A stretch of DNA of 9,461 nt from Candidatus Aerophobota bacterium. GTDB lineage: Bacteria; Aerophobota; Aerophobia; Aerophobales; B47-G16. Shown here in pieces: positions 5,426 through 9,461 of this stretch. The first letter of the stretch is position 1; every line of letters begins with the position of its first letter. The stretch is from the NCBI GenBank assembly GCA_003648815.1, contig QMPZ01000052.1:1-9461 (forward strand), in the 5' to 3' direction. The notes under the pieces are model-generated. The model did not search any database and was not told the DNA's origin. It saw only the letters and a list, made by a program, of their open reading frames with translations. Position numbers and translations under genes: made by a program.

Positions 5426-7451
5426 AGTTCTCCAATACTTTGGTTTTCTCTTTTTGAGAGAGGGAATATCTTTTGGGTGCGGTTCCTTCCAAAAAAGCAA
5501 ACCAGAGAGTTTCGTTGGACTCAGGGGTAGCTAAAAGCCCGGTCTTTATGTCTATTTTTTTGATCACTACGTTGGGGGGGCAGGAAAAGTCTTTTACAGG
5601 TTTATCCCTCAGGGCTTCTTGCATAAATCTTGTCCAGACGGGAATAGCAGCCACGCTTCCGGTAATTTTTTCCCCCAGAGGACTTCCATCGTCCTTGCCT
5701 ATCCAAACTCCAGCTACCAGATCAGGAGTAAATCCTATAAACCAGGCGTCCATAGTTTTATCCGTATTTTTTTCTCCCGGCCATCCTACCGTTCCCGTCT
5801 TTCCTCCACAGGGTCTTTTAAAACCCATCCACCTCACCCTTCGACCAGTTCCGTAATCAACTACCTTTTTCAATAAGTCAATCATCACATAAGAAGTTTG
5901 AGGAGAAAGAACCACCTCTCCCTGAGGAAAATTTTCTTCCAGCACCTTTCCATCTCGATCCTCTACTTTCTGAATGAAGATAGGTTTGACCTTTACCCCG
6001 TAGTTGGCTATCGTGGCATATGATCGTACCATCTCCAGAAGGGTTAGAGAAGACGTACCAAGGGTAAGGGTGAGATCAGGGTTGAGTTTACTTTCGATAC
6101 CTAAAAGCCGAGCATAGTGAATTACCTTCTCTACTCCCAATTTTTCCAACAGCCTTACCGAAGATACGTTAATGGAGTGAGCGAACATCTCCCAGAGGAA
6201 GACCTTCCCCCAATAATAACCTTCATAGTTTCGAGGAGACCAAAACCCCTTGGTTTCCTTTATCTCACCAGTTTTTTGCTCTGTCCCCTTTTTTCTAAAA
6301 GCTATAGGAGCATCATAAAAAGTACTAAGCGGATTGAACCTGCGCGTGTCAATTGCTGCAGTATAGGTGAAAATTTTGAAGGCAGAACCGGTTTGACGAT
6401 GAGCCTGGATGGCCCGGTTGAACTGAGATTCGCTGAAATCTCTTCCTCCCACAAGAGCTTTTACAAAACCAGTATGGGGATCCATAGCCAGTAAAGCTCC
6501 TTGATAATCATTCTTCTTTAGATACTCTATCAGGGCTTTTTCTGCTGCTTTTTGCATTTTGACATCCAGGGTAGTATAGACCTTAAGCCCTCCTCGCCAG
6601 AGTGCTTCGTATCCATACTTCTTTTCTATTTTCTGGCGAACCAGTTCTACAAAATAAGGAGCAAAGAAAATACTGCCTCTTCTTTGCCTTTTTCTAACTA
6701 TCCTTATAGGTTCCTTTTTTGCTTTTTCCCATTCTTCCCTACTGATGAAGCCCAACTCATACATTTTCTTGAGGATAATTCGCTTGCGCTGATGAGTATG
6801 TTCGGGATGATTAAAGGGAGAATAATATGCAGGATTTCTGGGAATGGCAGCCAGGAAAGCTGACTCGGCTAAACTTAGATCGCTTACATTCTTTCCTAAA
6901 TAAAAAGAAGCTGCTGCTCCTACTCCATAAACTCCTTGTCCGAAGTATATCTGATTAAGATACATCTTGAGAATTTCCTTTTTGCTGTACCTTCTTTCCA
7001 GCTGAACGGCGAGAATGATTTCCTTTATTTTTCTTATAAGAGTCTTTTCCTGTGTTAGAAAAAGACTCCTGGACAGTTGTTGAGTGATAGTGCTTCCTCC
7101 CTGGACGATTCTCCTTGCTTTAAGGTTAGCCCAGAGCATCCCAATGATGCGCTTAAAATCAACTGCTCCATGTTGATAAAATCTCTCATCCTCTATGGCT
7201 ATGAAGGCTTCCTGCAAATGGAGGGGAATTTTAGACAGGGGAATCACCTCTCGTCTTTCTCGAAAGAACTCTGCTAAGATTGTTCCATTCTGTGAGTATA
7301 TTCTGGTAATTGTACTGGGACGATATTCCTCTAATTGTTCAATATGGGGAAGGCTGTGTAGATCAGCAATGAAATAACCTGCCAAAACTCCTAATCCAGA
7401 GAAGACAAAAATGAGACACAGATAAAAAACAATCTTCGTTATCTTAGACAC
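5370..7451 (-). CDS. mrcA: Class A penicillin-binding protein (PBP1A-type glycosyltransferase/transpeptidase)
   Basis: This bifunctional enzyme polymerises and crosslinks peptidoglycan and is anchored in the inner membrane by one helix (about 6-29). Its 693 residues contain a GT51 domain with EDERFYQHGAVDF (catalytic Glu87), GGSTITQQL (118-126) and LNQIYFGQGVYGVGAAA (165-181). The transpeptidase domain has SAFK (nucleophile Ser356, Lys359), SIN (426-428) and KTGT (551-554). Only about 40 residues separate the two domains, so the extra OB-type domain of enterobacterial PBP1A seems absent. The GTG start at 7449-7451 has AGGAG 8 nt upstream. It is the last gene of the proC-divIVA-DUF2905 run, 18 nt after DUF2905. 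Its C-terminal tail after about residue 660 is low-complexity and runs 56 bp into metK. ponA would be an equally fair symbol. Confidence 0.93.
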   Translation of the reverse strand: MSKITKIVFYLCLIFVFSGLGVLAGYFIADLHSLPHIEQLEEYRPSTITRIYSQNGTILAEFFRERREVIPLSKIPLHLQEAFIAIEDERFYQHGAVDFKRIIGMLWANLKARRIVQGGSTITQQLSRSLFLTQEKTLIRKIKEIILAVQLERRYSKKEILKMYLNQIYFGQGVYGVGAAASFYLGKNVSDLSLAESAFLAAIPRNPAYYSPFNHPEHTHQRKRIILKKMYELGFISREEWEKAKKEPIRIVRKRQRRGSIFFAPYFVELVRQKIEKKYGYEALWRGGLKVYTTLDVKMQKAAEKALIEYLKKNDYQGALLAMDPHTGFVKALVGGRDFSESQFNRAIQAHRQTGSAFKIFTYTAAIDTRRFNPLSTFYDAPIAFRKKGTEQKTGEIKETKGFWSPRNYEGYYWGKVFLWEMFAHSINVSSVRLLEKLGVEKVIHYARLLGIESKLNPDLTLTLGTSSLTLLEMVRSYATIANYGVKVKPIFIQKVEDRDGKVLEENFPQGEVVLSPQTSYVMIDLLKKVVDYGTGRRVRWMGFKRPCGGKTGTVGWPGEKNTDKTMDAWFIGFTPDLVAGVWIGKDDGSPLGEKITGSVAAIPVWTRFMQEALRDKPVKDFSCPPNVVIKKIDIKTGLLATPESNETLWFAFLEGTAPKRYSLSQKEKTKVLENFISLPAPSNFEQDLSSPM

Positions 7452-7469
7452 AAGTTTCTCCTGCTAAGT

Positions 7470-7697
7470 TTATCTCCTTCCTAAAAATAGAGTGAGAATA
7501 AGCGTAAGTATTAAGCTGATCACAATACAGGTACTAAGAGGAAAATAAAAGGTAAAGTTTCCCCGATGAATGTAAATGTCCCCCGGCAGTTTACCCAAAA
7601 AAGGAATTTTGTTTCCCCATAAGAAAGCCATTCCCATGAGGACTAAAATTACTCCAGCGAGGATTAATAGCTTACCCATAAAACTTAACTCAGGCAT
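7470..7697 (-). CDS. DUF2905 family small membrane protein
   Basis: This 75-aa protein has two hydrophobic helices (about 8-27 and 52-72) joined by a loop with LGKLPGDIYIHRGNFTFYFP (34-53), the hallmark of the DUF2905 family. No biochemical function is established for the family. ATG 7697 is preceded by AAGGAGG with 5 nt spacing; Met7 is a less likely start. The gene sits 12 nt after the DivIVA-like gene and 18 nt before the PBP gene, so it is almost certainly translated from the same mRNA. The context suggests an envelope-related role, but that is inference only. Confidence 0.88.
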   Translation of the reverse strand: MPELSFMGKLLILAGVILVLMGMAFLWGNKIPFLGKLPGDIYIHRGNFTFYFPLSTCIVISLILTLILTLFLGRR

Positions 7698-7709
7698 TTT
7701 CCCCTCCTT

Positions 7710-8363
7710 TTATTCATGATCCAGAACAATTCCTCTTTCAGGAGTGCTCGTCAGAGAACGATGGGGTAGGGGAGTTTTTCTTCTTTTAGAAGGAGATTTT
7801 TCCTTTACCTTTTCTAAGCTGTCCTCATCGTGGTCCTTCTCGTAAAAGTTCAGCAGCTCAGCATGAGTTTTGATTATAGACTTCAATTTGGTAAGAAGAA
7901 GCACCTTTTGGTGCTTTAATCTCATCGTTTCCTCTCTTAATTTACTTAATTTTTTTTCACTCTCCTCTACCACTTTTCTTGCAGTTATTTCAGCTTCCTT
8001 AACGATCAACTTAGCTCTTTCCTGAGCGTTCTTTTCTATCAGCTGAGAACTTTTTTGGATGGAGATAAGAGCCTCCTCTAACTCCCTTCTTTGGGAATCA
8101 TATCCTTCCACCTTCTTTTTTAACCTTTTTATCTCCTCAGACAAGACTTTATTTTCTTCAAGCAGTTTCTTGTAGTTTTCAGCTATTTTATTTAAAAACT
8201 CCTCCACCTGATCTGGATTATAGCCCCTGAAGGATCTCTTAAACCTCCTTTGAAGAATTTCGGAAGGAGTAATTTTTGTCTTTGTTGCTTTGCTGGATGA
8301 AGTTATTATTTTTTCAACTCCTTCGCTCTCTGAGTGGCCTGAATTACCGCTTGAGCTAAACAA
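7710..8363 (-). CDS. divIVA: DivIVA-domain coiled-coil protein
   Basis: This is a 217-aa protein with a DivIVA N-terminal domain at about 31-67 (ITPSEILQRRFKRSFRGYNP, then VEEFL), including the RGYNPDQVEEF motif. A long charged coiled coil follows (about 57-175), then a basic, Ser/Pro-rich tail. Family members mark curved membranes at poles or septa, or steer wall growth. The placement in one run with a PBP agrees with that, though the actual role is unknown. The start is TTG 8363 with AAAGGAGG 9 nt upstream, inside the proC reading frame; no other in-frame ATG, GTG or TTG exists before the domain. Residues 1-30 form a Ser/Lys/Glu-rich extension not usual in the family, and residues 1-19 are encoded entirely within proC in another frame. 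Confidence 0.85.
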   Translation of the reverse strand: MFSSSGNSGHSESEGVEKIITSSSKATKTKITPSEILQRRFKRSFRGYNPDQVEEFLNKIAENYKKLLEENKVLSEEIKRLKKKVEGYDSQRRELEEALISIQKSSQLIEKNAQERAKLIVKEAEITARKVVEESEKKLSKLREETMRLKHQKVLLLTKLKSIIKTHAELLNFYEKDHDEDSLEKVKEKSPSKRRKTPLPHRSLTSTPERGIVLDHE

Positions 8364-9112
8364 TTTTTTATTCCTCCTTTCTGTAAGATTCTAAGTCCTT
8401 CAGCTGTGGTCCCGCCCGGTGAGATTATCATCGATTTCAACTCCTCCAAAGATTCCTTTCTTTCCTTAGCCAATTTCACCGCCCCTAAAGCCGTCTGCAA
8501 AGCTAATTTGGAAGCTATTTCATAGTTAAGTCCCGCCTTTAATCCCCCTTCAATTAATCCTTCAAGAACTGTGTAGATATAAGCTGGTCCGCTCCCGCTC
8601 AGTCCCGTGACCGCGTCCTGGAGTTCCTCGGATATTTCTATTACCTCACCCACTGCTCCTAAGATCTCTTTTGCTATCCTGAGCTCGTTAGCTTTCACAT
8701 ATTCGGTGGGAGAGATAGCTGATATTCCCTCTCCTATTAAAGCTGGCATATTGGGCATTACCCGGACTAAGGGAATCTTTTTGCCCAATCTCTTAATTAT
8801 GTAGGAAGTAGTGATACCAGCAACGATGGAGATTATTAGCTGTGAAGAGTTGACGGTATTCTTTAACTTTTCCAGAATCGGGTCTATATCTTGAGGTTTG
8901 ACGGCTATGAATATTATATCGACTTTCCTAACGATCTCCTCTACGCTGTTAGCAGTCTTGACTCCTAACTTTGAAATAGAAAGCAGTCTCTCCTCCAACT
9001 TATCACAAGCCCATATATTTTCTGGCAAGACAAGTTTTTTCCTCAGGATACCTCTGATTAGCCCTGTGCCCATCCTTCCTGTGCCGATAAAACCGATTTT
9101 ACAGCTCAACAT
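8306..9112 (-). CDS. proC: Pyrroline-5-carboxylate reductase
   Basis: It catalyses the last step of proline synthesis, NAD(P)H-dependent reduction of 1-pyrroline-5-carboxylate, in the cytosol. It has 268 aa, the usual size. The Rossmann fold begins with IGFIGTGRMG (6-15). VMPNMPALIGEG (118-129), LSGSGPAYIY (171-180) and the signature SPGGTTAEGL (231-240) follow in the expected order. ATG 9112 has AGGAG (9120-9124) 7 nt upstream. It is the first gene of a leftward run whose other members are envelope-related; proC next to small cell-division genes is a familiar bacterial arrangement. Its last 58 nt also encode the start of the DivIVA-like protein. Confidence 0.96.
   Translation of the reverse strand: MLSCKIGFIGTGRMGTGLIRGILRKKLVLPENIWACDKLEERLLSISKLGVKTANSVEEIVRKVDIIFIAVKPQDIDPILEKLKNTVNSSQLIISIVAGITTSYIIKRLGKKIPLVRVMPNMPALIGEGISAISPTEYVKANELRIAKEILGAVGEVIEISEELQDAVTGLSGSGPAYIYTVLEGLIEGGLKAGLNYEIASKLALQTALGAVKLAKERKESLEELKSMIISPGGTTAEGLRILQKGGIKNCLAQAVIQATQRAKELKK
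8371..8380 (-). promoter_or_regulatory. Ribosome binding site inside proC that sets the divIVA start
   Basis: On the minus strand this reads AAAGGAGGAA, an excellent Shine-Dalgarno sequence 7 nt (from the A tract) to 9 nt (from GGAGG) before TTG 8363. It lies within proC codons for Gln-Lys-Gly-Gly. Its quality is the main support for a TTG start that overlaps proC by 58 bp. Confidence 0.7.
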
Positions 9113-9461
9113 CTATACTCTCCTACTCCAAATATTTCTCTATTATACTTTAACCTAAAGAAAATATATGTCAACATTCCTCCTACCTGCTACAATGGTA
9201 GAAAAAATATTTGACTTTCTCTCATATATCTCAGGTGACACATTAAATTATAAAATGAGTTGAATAATGGAGCATTGTCTTTCCTTGTAGCATAACAAAC
9301 AGTATAACTAAAACTAAAGAAATAGTTTAAATAATCTCAGAAGAGTCGGGTAACTTTTTAGCTTTAGTTTTAAAAATCATTTATAACTTTAGAATTTTAT
9401 CCCTTACGATTTTACAAATATCTTCCTACGATCGAAAAATTTTACACCATCTTTTCTATTC
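9113..9461. other. AT-rich region upstream of proC without a convincing gene
   Basis: These 349 bp carry the proC ribosome site and candidate promoter next to the gene, then about 285 bp with stops in all frames. I found no tRNA, no ORF above about 23 codons with a proper start, and no terminator. Two dispersed inverted repeats are visible: TGCTACAA (9188-9195) with TTGTAGCA (9285-9292), extendable by two pairs, and TAAAACTAAAG (9309-9319) with CTTTAGTTTTA (9362-9372). With this base composition, either may be chance. The gene on the right edge, if any, begins beyond the window. Confidence 0.5.
9142..9174 (-). promoter_or_regulatory. Candidate promoter of the proC-divIVA-DUF2905-PBP run
   Basis: Reading leftwards, a perfect TTGACA (9169-9174) is followed by a perfect TATAAT (9142-9147), but the gap is 21 nt, too long for a standard promoter. 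A poorer box, TAAAGT (9147-9152), gives a 16-nt spacing, or TATAAT may act with a weak -35. Either way transcription would start about 20-30 nt before the proC ATG. This is the only promoter-like region found for the four-gene run. Confidence 0.4.

Noticed and set aside
5444..5462. Hairpin TTTTCTC-TTTTT-GAGAGAG after metK as a bidirectional terminator.
   Set aside because: Weak pairs, partly G-U, with no T-run after it on the plus strand; on the minus strand it is inside the PBP coding region.
5473..7377. Several plus-strand open frames of 60-127 codons opposite the PBP gene.
   Set aside because: They are antisense shadows of a clearly conserved gene, without recognisable domains.
9195..9263. 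22-codon plus-strand ORF beginning MVEKIFDF upstream of proC.
   Set aside because: No ribosome site, very short, no neighbour to couple with.
60..9386. Perfect 13-nt inverted match between 60-72 and 9374-9386 (TTATAAATGATTT).
   Set aside because: AT-only-rich sequence; one such match is expected by chance in a window this size, and nothing links the two sites.

Overview
The window is an ordinary, gene-dense stretch of bacterial chromosome. I see no phage, transposase, CRISPR array or defence system. Strong purine-rich ribosome sites, frequent TTG and GTG starts, and AGA/AGG/AAA-rich codon use give a low-to-moderate G+C look. Together with a DivIVA-domain protein, a ComF-type phosphoribosyltransferase and a DUF2905 protein, this resembles a Firmicutes-like or deep-branching anaerobic lineage. 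The sequence alone does not fix the taxon.

Left part, plus strand. A leader region (1-392) holds a near-duplicate 22-nt repeat, a consensus sigma70/sigmaA-type promoter (TTGACA, 17 nt, TATAAT), a possible 49-codon ORF and a very strong intrinsic terminator that overlaps the end of that ORF. Next come two oligopeptide/dipeptide ABC-transporter ATPases (OppD-like, then OppF-like) without adjacent permease or binding-protein genes, then a ComF-family protein. A cold-shock protein gene with its own good promoter follows. It ends in a long hairpin preceded by competing short stems. Then come a stand-alone PTS EIIA(Ntr/Fru)-type protein and S-adenosylmethionine synthetase (metK).

Right part, minus strand. 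A compact four-gene run reads leftwards: proC (proline synthesis), a DivIVA-domain coiled-coil protein whose start lies inside proC, a small two-helix DUF2905 membrane protein, and a class A penicillin-binding protein. The last three point to envelope growth or division. The last PBP codons run 56 bp into the 3' end of the convergent metK. The final 349 bp (9113-9461) is AT-rich upstream DNA of proC with no convincing gene.

The observations most worth checking are the leader ORF/terminator arrangement before oppDF, the competing hairpins between csp and ptsN-metK, the overprinted N-terminus of the DivIVA protein, and the convergent metK/PBP overlap. None of these amounts to a demonstrated new system.
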